From Streptomyces sp. ATexAB-D23 (lineage in GTDB: Bacteria; Actinomycetota; Actinomycetes; Streptomycetales; Streptomycetaceae): a stretch of DNA of 64,000 nt. The stretch is taken from contig NZ_KB892079.1 of NCBI RefSeq assembly GCF_000373645.1, positions 124,001 through 188,000 of the forward strand, read 5' to 3'. A model generated the notes under the pieces. That model was given only the letters and a program-made list of their open reading frames with translations, ran no database searches and was not told where the DNA came from. The position numbers were made by a program, and so were the translations under genes. Numbering within the stretch: position 1 is the stretch's first letter; every line of letters starts with the position of its first letter. This document shows, piece after piece, positions 33,984 to 42,257 of this stretch.

Positions 33984-35318
33984 ATGAGTCAGACCGTCAC
34001 GGATTTCGAGGTCCACGACATCCGTTTTCCGACCTCGGAGCAACTGGACGGCTCGGACGCCATGAATCCGGACCCCGACTACTCGGCCGCCTACGTCGTC
34101 CTGCGCACCGGCGCCGACGACAGCGGCGCCACGGCCGAGGGACATGGCTTCTGCTTCACCATCGGGCGCGGCAACGAGGTGATGGCCGCCGCCATCGAGG
34201 CGCTGCGGCCCCACGTCACCGGCCGCCCGGTGCCCCGTACGGCGGCCGACCTCGGCGCCCTGTACCGCGACCTCACGCACGACTCCCAACTGCGCTGGCT
34301 CGGGCCCGAGAAGGGCGTGATGCACATGGCGGCCGGCGCGGTGATCAACGCCGCCTGGGACCTGGCGGCGAGACAGGCGGGCCTGCCCGTCTGGGAGTTC
34401 CTGGCCGGGATGACACCCGAGGAGCTGGTCTCCCTGGTCGACTTCCGCTACCTCACCGACGCGCTCACCCCCGACGAGGCGCTGGCCATCCTGCGGGCCG
34501 CCGCACCGGGCCGCGCCGAACGCGCCGCCGTCCTGCGGAGCGAGGGCTACCCCGCGTACACCACGTCGCCCGGCTGGCTCGGCTACTCCGACGACAAGCT
34601 GGTCCGGCTCGCCAAGCAGGCCGTCGCCGACGGCTTCACCCAGATCAAGCTCAAGGTCGGCGGCGAGGTCGGCGACGACGTCCGCCGGATGGCGCTCGCC
34701 CGCGAGGCCGTCGGCCCCGGCGTGCGGATCGCGGTCGACGCCAACCAGCGCTGGGACGTCGCCGACGCGGTCGCGTGGCTGACCGCGCTCGCCCCGTACG
34801 ACCCGCACTGGATCGAGGAGCCGACCAGCCCCGACGACATCCTCGGCCACGCCGCCGTGCGCGCCGGGCAGCCGGTCAAGGTCGCCACCGGCGAACACGT
34901 CGCCAACCGCGTCGTGTTCAAGCAGCTGCTCCAGGCCGGCGCCGTCGACTTCGTCCAGATCGACGCCGCACGCGTCGCCGGCGTCAACGAGAACCTGGCG
35001 ATCCTGCTGCTCGCCGCCAAGTACGGCATCCCGGTCTGCCCGCACGCCGGCGGCGTCGGACTGTGCGAACTGGTCCAGCACCTCTCGATGTTCGACTACG
35101 TGGCCGTCGCCGGCACCTGGGAGGACCGGGTCATCGAGTACGTCGACCACCTCCACGAACACTTCGTGGACCCCGTCGTCATCGAGAACGGGCGCTACAC
35201 CACCCCGGCCGCCCCCGGCTTCTCGGCCAGGATGCGCCCCGAGTCGATCGCCGCACACAGCTACCCGCACGGGCCCGTCTGGCAGGCCCGCCGCATCGAG
35301 AAGGAGGAGGGCCGATGA
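33984..35318 (+). CDS. L-fuconate dehydratase-like enzyme (enolase superfamily)
   Basis: ATG 33984, with GGGGG upstream, gives 444 aa. An upstream ATG (33960) overlaps an operator and would bring in a TTA codon, so it is disfavoured. The mandelate-racemase-type catalytic set is visible: the K-x-K acid/base pair (TQIKLKVGG), metal ligands in AVDANQRWD, WIEEPTSP and ATGEHVANR, and the D...H dyad (QIDAARVAG, CPHAGGVGL). The N-terminal pattern and length match FucD, which dehydrates L-fuconate to 2-keto-3-deoxy-L-fuconate. It is coupled to the SDR gene (ATGA overlap) and lies before an ABC sugar transporter. L-fucose is the likeliest source sugar; a related 6-deoxy or pentonate acid is possible. 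Confidence 0.85.
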   Translation: MSQTVTDFEVHDIRFPTSEQLDGSDAMNPDPDYSAAYVVLRTGADDSGATAEGHGFCFTIGRGNEVMAAAIEALRPHVTGRPVPRTAADLGALYRDLTHDSQLRWLGPEKGVMHMAAGAVINAAWDLAARQAGLPVWEFLAGMTPEELVSLVDFRYLTDALTPDEALAILRAAAPGRAERAAVLRSEGYPAYTTSPGWLGYSDDKLVRLAKQAVADGFTQIKLKVGGEVGDDVRRMALAREAVGPGVRIAVDANQRWDVADAVAWLTALAPYDPHWIEEPTSPDDILGHAAVRAGQPVKVATGEHVANRVVFKQLLQAGAVDFVQIDAARVAGVNENLAILLLAAKYGIPVCPHAGGVGLCELVQHLSMFDYVAVAGTWEDRVIEYVDHLHEHFVDPVVIENGRYTTPAAPGFSARMRPESIAAHSYPHGPVWQARRIEKEEGR

Positions 35319-36094
35319 CCGGCACACACGACTTCGAGGGGATGAACGCCCTGGTGACGGGCGGCGCCTCCGGCATCGGGGCCGCCGTCACGGCCCAGCT
35401 CGTCGAGCGCGGCGCCCAGGTCGCCGTCCTCGACCGGGACACCTCCGGCACACCCCGCGGCGCCCTCGCCATCGAGGCCGACCTCGGCGACGACGCGGCC
35501 GTGCGCGCCGGCGTGGACCGGGCGGTCTCCGTCATGGGCTCCCTGCACACCCTCGTGTCCAACGCGGGCATCGGCTCCATCGGCACCGTCGAGGACAACG
35601 ACGACGCCGAGTGGACCCGGGTCCTCGACATCAACGTCCTCGGCATGGTCCGCACCGCCCGGCACGCCCTGCCCCACCTGCGCCGGGCAGCCGCCGACCG
35701 CCCCGGCGCCGTATCGGTCACCCACACCTGCTCGATCGCCGCCACCGCCGGGCTGCCCCAGCGCGCCCTGTACAGCGCGAGCAAGGGCGCCGTCCTCGCG
35801 CTCACCCTCGCCATGGCCGCCGACCACGTCCGCGAAGGCGTCCGCGTCAACTGCGTCAACCCCGGCACCGCCGACACCCCGTGGGTCGGCCGGCTGCTGG
35901 ACCAGGCCGACGACCCGGCCGCCGAACGCGCCGCCCTCAGCGCCCGGCAGCCGCTGGGCCGGCTGGTCTCGGCCGACGAGGTGGCCGCCGCGATCCTCTA
36001 CCTCGCCAGTCCCGCCGCGGCCTCCGTGACCGGCACCGCACTGGCCGTCGACGGCGGGATGCAGGGCCTGCGCCTGCGCCCCGCCGGCAGCTGA
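35315..36094 (+). CDS. SDR-family dehydrogenase, probably for 2-keto-3-deoxy-L-fuconate or L-fucose
   Basis: ATG 35315 follows AAGGAGGAGG and overlaps the previous stop by 4 bp. The 259-aa classical SDR has the Rossmann TGGASGIG near residue 16, NAG (SNAGIG) in the middle, the active-site Ser in CSIAATAG and the YSASK catalytic pair. NAD preference is suggested by an Asp after the second strand (AVLDRD). In the non-phosphorylating fucose pathway an SDR oxidises L-fucose or the keto-deoxy acid; linkage to the dehydratase supports one of these. Confidence 0.85.
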   Translation: MTGTHDFEGMNALVTGGASGIGAAVTAQLVERGAQVAVLDRDTSGTPRGALAIEADLGDDAAVRAGVDRAVSVMGSLHTLVSNAGIGSIGTVEDNDDAEWTRVLDINVLGMVRTARHALPHLRRAAADRPGAVSVTHTCSIAATAGLPQRALYSASKGAVLALTLAMAADHVREGVRVNCVNPGTADTPWVGRLLDQADDPAAERAALSARQPLGRLVSADEVAAAILYLASPAAASVTGTALAVDGGMQGLRLRPAGS

Positions 36095-36156
36095 ACCGCA
36101 CCTCCGCAATGCCGTCAGGGCTTCGAGCCGCGACCTCACCAAGGAACGGGACACCA

Positions 36157-37197
36157 ATGAGAGTGCGTACGACGAGTGCGGCCGCCTGTGCCGTACTGCT
36201 GGCCGTCACCGCCCTCGCGGGCTGCAACCGCGAGTCGTCGGACAGCGGGACGGGCGGCGGCAAGGTCGGCATCGACCTGCCGCGCAGCGACAGCGACTTC
36301 TGGAACTCCTACCAGAACTACATCAAGCAGGGGGTCAAGGACGGCGAGGTCTCCGCGCTCCCGCTGACCAACTCGCAGAACGACATCGGCAAGCTCGTCG
36401 CCAACGTCCAGACCTTCAGGGACCAGGGCGCCAAGGCCGTGGTGATGGCCCCGCAGGACACCGGCGCGATAGCCGAGTCGCTCAACGCGCTCAACGAGAA
36501 GAAGATCCCCGTCATCAGCGTCGACACCCGCCCGGACAAGGGCGACATCTACATGGTGGTGCGGGCCGACAACAAGGCGTACGGCACGAACGCCTGCAAG
36601 TACCTCGGCGAGCAGCTGAAGGGCAAGGGCAAGGTCGTGGAGTTCCAGGGCGACCTGTCCTCCATCAACGGCCGAGACCGCTCCGAGGCCTTCAAGGCGT
36701 GCATGGACAAGGACTTCCCGGACATCAAGGTGTTCGAGCTGGCCACCGACTGGAAGGGCGACGTCGCCTCCGCCAAGCTCCAGTCGACGCTGGCCGCCCA
36801 CCCCGACATCAACGGCATCTACATGCAGGCCGGAGGCGTCTTCCTCCAGCCCACCCTCGCGCTCCTGGAACAGAAGAAGCTGCTGAAGCCCGCCGGTTCG
36901 CCCGGCCACATCACCATCATCTCCAACGACGGCATCCCGGAGGAGTTCGACGCCATCAAGGCCGGGAAGATCGACGCGACGATCTCCCAGCCCGCCGACC
37001 TGTACGCGAAGTACGCGCTGTACTACGCGAAGGCGGCCCTGGACGGCAAGACCTTCGAGGAGGGTCCCACCGACCACGACTCCACCATCATCAAGATCCC
37101 GAACGGCTACGAGGACCAGCTCCCCGCGCCCCTGGTGACCAAGGACAACGTCGACGACCCGAAGCTCTGGGCCAACCAGCTGGGGAAGAAGAACTAG
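36157..37197 (+). CDS. Lipoprotein sugar-binding protein of an ABC importer
   Basis: ATG 36157, after AAGGA, gives 346 aa. The signal peptide ends in a lipobox (ALAGC), so it is anchored at the membrane outside. The mature protein is a periplasmic-binding-protein type I fold of the ribose/rhamnose group: KVGIDLPRSDSDFWNSY, AVVMAPQDTGAIAES, VDTRPD and GIPEEFDAIKAG. The two-lobed fold delivers sugar to the permease encoded two genes downstream. It is third in the operon, 62 bp after the SDR. Confidence 0.9.
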   Translation: MRVRTTSAAACAVLLAVTALAGCNRESSDSGTGGGKVGIDLPRSDSDFWNSYQNYIKQGVKDGEVSALPLTNSQNDIGKLVANVQTFRDQGAKAVVMAPQDTGAIAESLNALNEKKIPVISVDTRPDKGDIYMVVRADNKAYGTNACKYLGEQLKGKGKVVEFQGDLSSINGRDRSEAFKACMDKDFPDIKVFELATDWKGDVASAKLQSTLAAHPDINGIYMQAGGVFLQPTLALLEQKKLLKPAGSPGHITIISNDGIPEEFDAIKAGKIDATISQPADLYAKYALYYAKAALDGKTFEEGPTDHDSTIIKIPNGYEDQLPAPLVTKDNVDDPKLWANQLGKKN

Positions 37198-37206
37198 GAC
37201 CTATCC

Positions 37207-38724
37207 ATGAACCAGGCACCACCACCCGCCGTACGGGCGGAAGGCGTCGTCAAGCGCTTCGGGCCGACCGTGGCGCTGGACGGGGTGAAGCTGACCGTGC
37301 GGCCCGGCGAGTCGCACGCGCTCGTCGGCCGCAACGGCGCCGGCAAGTCCACGCTGGTCAGCGTCCTGACCGGGCTCCACAAGGCGGACGCCGGCACGGT
37401 CACGTTCGGCGGGGAGCCCGCGCCCGCCTACGGGGACACCTCGGCCTGGCAGTCCAAGGTCGCCTGCGTCTACCAGAAGTCCATGGTCGTCCCCGACCTG
37501 ACCGTCGCCGAGAACCTCTTCCTCAACCGGTTCGACGACGGGGCCCGCTGGATCAGCTGGGGCAGGCTCCGCAAACGCGCCGAACAGCTCCTCGAAGCGT
37601 ACGGAGTCCAGGTCGACCCGAACACCCGGGCACGCGATCTCGCCGTCGAACAGCGGCAGTTCGTGGAGATCGCCCGCGCGCTGTCCTTCGGCGCCCGGCT
37701 GATCATCCTGGACGAGCCGACCGCCCAGCTCGACGCCCGGGGCATCGCCCGGCTCTTCGACAGGCTCCGCGAACTCCAGAGCCGGGGCGTGGCGTTCCTG
37801 TTCATCTCGCACCACCTCCAGGAGGTGTACGAGCTGTGCACCGCGGTCACCGTCTACCGCGACGCCCGCCACGTCCTGACCGCCCCCGTCGCCGACGTCT
37901 CCAAGGAGGACCTGGTCGCGGCGATGACCGGCGAGAAGGCGGCGGGCGCGACCGCCTGGCACGCGGCCGGCGACACCGCGCCCGACCCGTCGGCAAAACC
38001 CGTCCTGGCCACCGAACAGCTGGTCCTGGACGGCCGGTTCGAGCCCCTGGACCTCCAGGTGCGCCCCGGCGAGGTGCTCGGCCTCGCCGGCTCGGCGGCC
38101 AGCGGCAACACCGCGGTCGGCGAGGTGCTCGCCGGCATGCGCAAGGCGGGCGGCGGCACGGTCCGGGTGCGAGGCCGGGCCGTACGGACGGGCAGCGTCC
38201 CCCGCGCCCTGGACGCCGGGATCGGCTACATCCCCGAGGACCGGCACGACCAGGGCCTCGTCCTGGAACGCAGCGTCGCGGAGAACGCCACCCTCACGGT
38301 CACCGACCAGCTCGGCCCCTGGGGGACCGTCCTGCCCTCCCGCACCAGGGAGTTCGCCCGGTCCATGATCGACTCGCTCGACATCAAGACCCAGGGCCCC
38401 GAGCAGCCCGTCTCCGGGCTCTCCGGCGGCAACCAGCAGAAGGTCGTGGTCGCCCGCGCCCTGGCCCGGGACCCCAGCGTCCTGGTCGCCGTCCGGCCCA
38501 CCGCGGGCGTGGACGTCAAGTCCAAGGACTCGCTCCTCGGAGTCGTACGCCGGGTCGCCGACGCCGGCAACGCCGCGGTCGTCGTCTCGGACGAGCTGGA
38601 CGACCTGCGGGTCTGCGACCGGGTCCTCGCCCTGTTCCACGGGCGGGTCGTCGCAACGTTCGACAGCGGGTGGACCGACGGGGAACTCGTCGCCGCCATG
38701 GAAGGTGTGGGGGAAAGGGAATGA
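37207..38724 (+). CDS. Sugar ABC transporter ATPase (RbsA/MglA-type, two NBDs)
   Basis: ATG 37207, 9 bp after the previous stop, gives 505 aa. NBD1 is complete: Walker A GRNGAGKST (about 40), a Q-loop region VYQKSMVV, signature-like LAVEQRQFVEIARAL, and Walker B LIILDEPTAQLD. NBD2 keeps LSGGNQQK but its Walker A is GSAASGNTA (no Lys) and its Walker B is VLVAVRPTAGVD (no Asp-Glu). NBD2 degeneracy at Walker A is common in this family; loss of both acidic residues is stronger. It energises import with the adjacent permease. Confidence 0.9.
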   Translation: MNQAPPPAVRAEGVVKRFGPTVALDGVKLTVRPGESHALVGRNGAGKSTLVSVLTGLHKADAGTVTFGGEPAPAYGDTSAWQSKVACVYQKSMVVPDLTVAENLFLNRFDDGARWISWGRLRKRAEQLLEAYGVQVDPNTRARDLAVEQRQFVEIARALSFGARLIILDEPTAQLDARGIARLFDRLRELQSRGVAFLFISHHLQEVYELCTAVTVYRDARHVLTAPVADVSKEDLVAAMTGEKAAGATAWHAAGDTAPDPSAKPVLATEQLVLDGRFEPLDLQVRPGEVLGLAGSAASGNTAVGEVLAGMRKAGGGTVRVRGRAVRTGSVPRALDAGIGYIPEDRHDQGLVLERSVAENATLTVTDQLGPWGTVLPSRTREFARSMIDSLDIKTQGPEQPVSGLSGGNQQKVVVARALARDPSVLVAVRPTAGVDVKSKDSLLGVVRRVADAGNAAVVVSDELDDLRVCDRVLALFHGRVVATFDSGWTDGELVAAMEGVGERE

Positions 38725-39773
38725 CCGGCACGGTACGGCCGTCCACGGCCGACGACTTCGACACGGCACTGAAGGGCTCCCCGGACGGGAACACCCCGCT
38801 GAGCAGGCTCAAGCTGATCCGGTGGAGCGACTTCTCGCTGGTGCCGGTGATCCTGGTGCTGATGCTGATCGGCTTCATCGTCTCGCCGGTCTTCCTCACC
38901 TCCGACAACCTGATCAGCGTCGTCCAGCAGTCCTCCGAGCTGAGCCTGCTCGTCCTCGGCCAGGCGCTGATCCTGATCTGCGGCCGCATGGACCTCTCAC
39001 TGGAATCGACGATCGGCATCGCGCCCGTCGTCGCGATGTGGCTGGTGCTGCCCACCGAGGGCGGCCGCTTCGCCGGCCTCGGGCTGCTCCCCACCTGGTC
39101 GGCGATCCCGCTCTGTCTGCTGGTCGGCCTCGCCGTCGGAGCCGTCAACGGCTTCCTGATGCTGAAACTCCGGGTCAACGGCTTCATCGCCACGCTCGGC
39201 ATGCTGACGATGCTGCGCGGCCTCCACATCGGCATCACCGAGGGCAAGTCCATCACCGACGTCCCGGAGTCCTTCCGCTACCTCGGCAAGACCTCGTGGT
39301 TCGGTGCGCCGGCCGCGGTCTGGATCTGCCTGGCCCTCTTCGCCGTCGGCGGCGCGGCCCTCGCCTGGCTGCGCCACGGGCGCTCGCTGTACGCGATCGG
39401 CGGCAACCCGGAAGCGGCCCGCGCCGCGGGCATCCGCGTCGACCGCGTCACCTGGATCGTGCTCGCCATCGGCGGCCTGCTCGCCGCCTTCGCGGGCATC
39501 CTCTACACCGGCCACTACGGTGCGGTCGCCGCGACCCAGGGCGACGGCTGGATCTTCCAGGTGTTCGCCGCCGCCGTGATCGGCGGCATCAGCCTCAAGG
39601 GCGGCCGGGGCACCCTCTTCGGCGCCCTGACCGGCGTACTGACGCTCCAGCTGGTCGTCAACGTGATGACCCTCGGCGGCGTCCCCGCCCTGTGGAACCA
39701 GTTCCTCAACGGCGCGATCATCATCGTTGCCCTGGTCATCTCCCGCTTCGCCAGCGGCGAGAAGCAGGACTGA
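38721..39773 (+). CDS. Sugar ABC transporter permease (RbsC-type)
   Basis: ATG 38721 overlaps the ATPase stop (ATGA) and has GGGAAAGGGA before it. The 350-aa protein is hydrophobic, with about 9-10 membrane helices, for example VPVILVLMLIGFIVSP and LSLLVLGQALILICG. The family motif GRMDLSLESTIG and the coupling segment (YAIGGNPEAARAAGIRV, about 225) are present. It forms the channel for the sugar handed over by the lipoprotein. A terminator 15 bp later closes the operon. Confidence 0.92.
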   Translation: MTGTVRPSTADDFDTALKGSPDGNTPLSRLKLIRWSDFSLVPVILVLMLIGFIVSPVFLTSDNLISVVQQSSELSLLVLGQALILICGRMDLSLESTIGIAPVVAMWLVLPTEGGRFAGLGLLPTWSAIPLCLLVGLAVGAVNGFLMLKLRVNGFIATLGMLTMLRGLHIGITEGKSITDVPESFRYLGKTSWFGAPAAVWICLALFAVGGAALAWLRHGRSLYAIGGNPEAARAAGIRVDRVTWIVLAIGGLLAAFAGILYTGHYGAVAATQGDGWIFQVFAAAVIGGISLKGGRGTLFGALTGVLTLQLVVNVMTLGGVPALWNQFLNGAIIIVALVISRFASGEKQD

Positions 39774-39787
39774 CCGAGGCAGCAGCC

Positions 39788-39822
39788 AACGCCGGACGGG
39801 CACCACCAGCCCGTCCGGCGTT
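39788..39822. terminator. Bidirectional terminator between permease and FadR-type regulator
   Basis: A perfect 14-bp stem (AACGCCGGACGGGC / GCCCGTCCGGCGTT) with an ACCACCA loop lies between convergent genes. Confidence 0.88.
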
Positions 39823-39857
39823 CGAGGACCGGGGTCCGGGGCGGAGCCCCGGGACGG

Positions 39858-40529
39858 CTACAACGTCGACCGCAACCACTGCTCCACGCTCGCCACATGC
39901 ACCGTCGCCCAGGCCCGCGCAGCCTCCGCATCGCGGTCCCGCAACGCCGACACGATCGCCCGGTGCTCATGCAGCGTCCGGCTCACCGCGTCCTCCTGGG
40001 TCAGCCCCCGCCACACCCGCGCCCGCGTCGTCGGCCCCGAGAGGCCGTCGAGCAGCGAGCAGAGCACCGAGTTCCCCGACGCCTGGACGATGCCCCGGTG
40101 GAAGTCCAGGTCGCACGCCACCAGCTCCTCCACCGACGGCCGCTCGCCCAGCGCGTCCAACTGGGCGCCGAGCGCGTCCAGCTGCTCCTCGCTGATCCGG
40201 CTCGCCGCCATCGCCGTGGCGGCCGGTTCCAGGATCCGGCGCACCGCCAGGAACTCCAGCACCGTGTCGTCGCGGTGGAAGTCCACCACGAAGCTCAGCG
40301 CTTCGAGCAGCAACTGCGGATCGAGGCTCGTGACGTACGTGCCGTCGCCCTGGCGCACGTCGAGAATGCGGATCAGCGACAGGGCGCGCACCGCCTCCCG
40401 CAGCGAGTTGCGGGACAGGCCCAGCTCCGAGGCGAGTTCGCTCTCCTTGGGAAGACGATCGCCGGGCCGTAGCGCACCCGAGACGATCATCCCCTTGATC
40501 TTCTCGATGGCCTCGTCGGTGACAGCCAT
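39858..40529 (-). CDS. FadR-subfamily GntR regulator
   Basis: ATG 40529, after GGAGGTCGCCC, gives 223 aa. Residues 1-70 are a GntR winged helix: IKGMIVSGALRPGDRLPKES, then LGLSRNSLREAVRALSL and QGDGTYV. Residues 85-215 are an FCD ligand domain with metal-type residues (DLDFHRGI and HEHRAIVSAL). FCD proteins bind sugar acids or organic acids. A perfect ACATC-n-GATGT dyad 14 bp upstream of its ATG, and two relatives before the dehydratase, indicate autoregulation and control of the operon. Confidence 0.9.
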   Translation of the reverse strand: MAVTDEAIEKIKGMIVSGALRPGDRLPKESELASELGLSRNSLREAVRALSLIRILDVRQGDGTYVTSLDPQLLLEALSFVVDFHRDDTVLEFLAVRRILEPAATAMAASRISEEQLDALGAQLDALGERPSVEELVACDLDFHRGIVQASGNSVLCSLLDGLSGPTTRARVWRGLTQEDAVSRTLHEHRAIVSALRDRDAEAARAWATVHVASVEQWLRSTL

Positions 40530-40542
40530 GGGCGACCTCCAG

Positions 40543-40553
40543 ACATCCGATGT
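40543..40553 (-). promoter_or_regulatory. Perfect dyad operator before the FadR-type gene
   Basis: ACATCCGATGT (ACATC-C-GATGT) is a perfect 11-bp odd palindrome, 14 bases before the regulator ATG. Matches occur at 33933 and 33953 and, by eye, nowhere else in the fuconate operon. Confidence 0.6.
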
Positions 40554-40638
40554 ATCGCCCCATTATGCGTCCCCGACGGGGGCCGGTACGACCTTCGGAC
40601 CAACTCGCGAGCCGCCCGGCCCCGCCCCGGTGCCTCTG

Positions 40639-42252
40639 TCAGCCGCGCCGCTCCCTGAGCACCGACTCCACACCGGCCCTGATCTCGTCCGTGGCCAGGC
40701 CCCGGATCGTCAGCGTCGTCCGCCGCCGCAGGACGTCGTCCGCCGTCTCGGCCCACTCCCGGTCGCGCGCGTAGGCGACCTGCGCCCAGATCTCCGGGGC
40801 GTCCGGGTGGACGCGCTCGGCCAGCGCCGGGTTCTCGTTGGCCAGCCGGGCGATGTCGAAGGACAGCGAACCGTAGTGCGTGGCCAGGTGCCGTGCCGTG
40901 TCGGCGGCCATCCGGGGACCCGGGGTACCGCCGTCCACCAGCAGCCGGTGCGCCACCGCGTCCGGGTTGGCGATCCCCGGCAGCGGCAGCTTCCTCGGCA
41001 GCCGGGCCATCGGCTCCATGTCCTCGGCCAGCGGGTGCCCGGGGAGCGCGGCCAGCTTGTTCATCACCGTACGGCCGATGTGCCGGAACGTCGTCCACTT
41101 GCCGCCGGCCACCGACAGCATCCCGCCCCGGCCCTCCGTCACGACCGTCTCGCGCTTGGCCTTGGAGGTGTCACCGGGCCCGCCCGGCAGCACCCGGAGG
41201 CCGGCGAAGGAGTACGTGATCAGATCCCGCGACAGCTGCTGGTCGCGTACCGAGAACGCCGCCTCGTCCAGGATCTGCGCGGTGTCCTTCTCGGTCACCG
41301 CGACATCCGCCGGATCGCCCTCGTACTCCTCGTCCGTCGTGCCCAGCAGCAGCATGTCCTCCCACGGCAGGGCGAACGTGATGCGGTACTTGTCGATCGG
41401 CGTGGCCAGCGCCGCCTTCCACGGGCGCGTCCGCTTCAGCACCAGGTGGGCGCCCTTGGACAGGCGTATCGAGGGGGCCGCGCCCGGGTCCTCCAGCTTC
41501 CGCAGGTGGTCCACCCACGGCCCGGTCGCGTTCAGCACCAGGCGGGCGTTCACGCCGAACTCCGTGCCGTCCGTGCCGTCGGTCAGCTCCGCGCCCGTCA
41601 CCCGGCCCCTGGTGAACCGCAGCCCGGTCACCCGCGCGTGGTTGAGCACCGCCGCGCCCGCGTCGACGGCCGCGCGGACCGTCATCAGCGCCATCCGCGC
41701 GTCGTTCATCTGGTCGTCGCCGTAGACCGCGACGGCCTTGAGGTTCTCCGTGCGCAGCTCCGGCACGTCGCGCCGCGCCCGCGCCGGACTGATCACATGG
41801 CCGACGCCGTCACCGAACGCGGACAGCGCCGAGTACGCGAAGACGCCCGCGCCCAGCTTCGCCGCGCCGTGCGGCCCGCCCCTGTACACCGGCAGATAGA
41901 AGGTGAGCGGATTGGCCAGGTGCGGGGCGACCTGGCGGGAGACCGCACGGCGCTCGAAGTGGTTCTCCGCCACCAGCTTCACCGCGCCGGTCTGGAGGTA
42001 GCGCAGACCGCCGTGGAGCAGCTTGGAGGAGGCGGAGGAGGTGGCGCCGGCGAAGTCGCCGGCGTCCACCAGGGCCACCCGCAGCCCGGACTGCGCGGCG
42101 TGCCAGGCGGTGGAGATGCCCAGAATGCCGCCACCGATCACCAGGAGGTCGTACGTCGCCTTGGAGAGCTGCTCCCGGGTCTCGGCCCGGCTCGGGAGGG
42201 AGCCGGATGCCGGATGCGTCCCGAGGGCGGGGACGCTCTGCAGGGTGGTCAT
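40639..42252 (-). CDS. glpD: Glycerol-3-phosphate dehydrogenase, FAD-dependent
   Basis: ATG 42252, preceded by GAGGAG lying inside the end of glpK, gives 537 aa. The FAD-binding Rossmann is YDLLVIGGGILGISTA (34-49). FAD-contact motifs follow: ATSSASSKLLHGGLRYL and NATGPWVD. The C-terminal DAO_C-like domain ends the protein. GlpD oxidises sn-glycerol-3-phosphate to dihydroxyacetone phosphate at the membrane and passes electrons to quinone. It is the last gene of the gyl operon, matching gylB order (gylCABX). Confidence 0.93.
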   Translation of the reverse strand: MTTLQSVPALGTHPASGSLPSRAETREQLSKATYDLLVIGGGILGISTAWHAAQSGLRVALVDAGDFAGATSSASSKLLHGGLRYLQTGAVKLVAENHFERRAVSRQVAPHLANPLTFYLPVYRGGPHGAAKLGAGVFAYSALSAFGDGVGHVISPARARRDVPELRTENLKAVAVYGDDQMNDARMALMTVRAAVDAGAAVLNHARVTGLRFTRGRVTGAELTDGTDGTEFGVNARLVLNATGPWVDHLRKLEDPGAAPSIRLSKGAHLVLKRTRPWKAALATPIDKYRITFALPWEDMLLLGTTDEEYEGDPADVAVTEKDTAQILDEAAFSVRDQQLSRDLITYSFAGLRVLPGGPGDTSKAKRETVVTEGRGGMLSVAGGKWTTFRHIGRTVMNKLAALPGHPLAEDMEPMARLPRKLPLPGIANPDAVAHRLLVDGGTPGPRMAADTARHLATHYGSLSFDIARLANENPALAERVHPDAPEIWAQVAYARDREWAETADDVLRRRTTLTIRGLATDEIRAGVESVLRERRG

Positions 42253-42257
42253 GTTGT

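Noticed and set aside
39823..39857. GGGGTCCGGGGCGGAGCCCC-like hairpin after the permease
   Set aside because: It is a common Streptomyces intergenic stem and lies next to a better terminator; it adds nothing specific.
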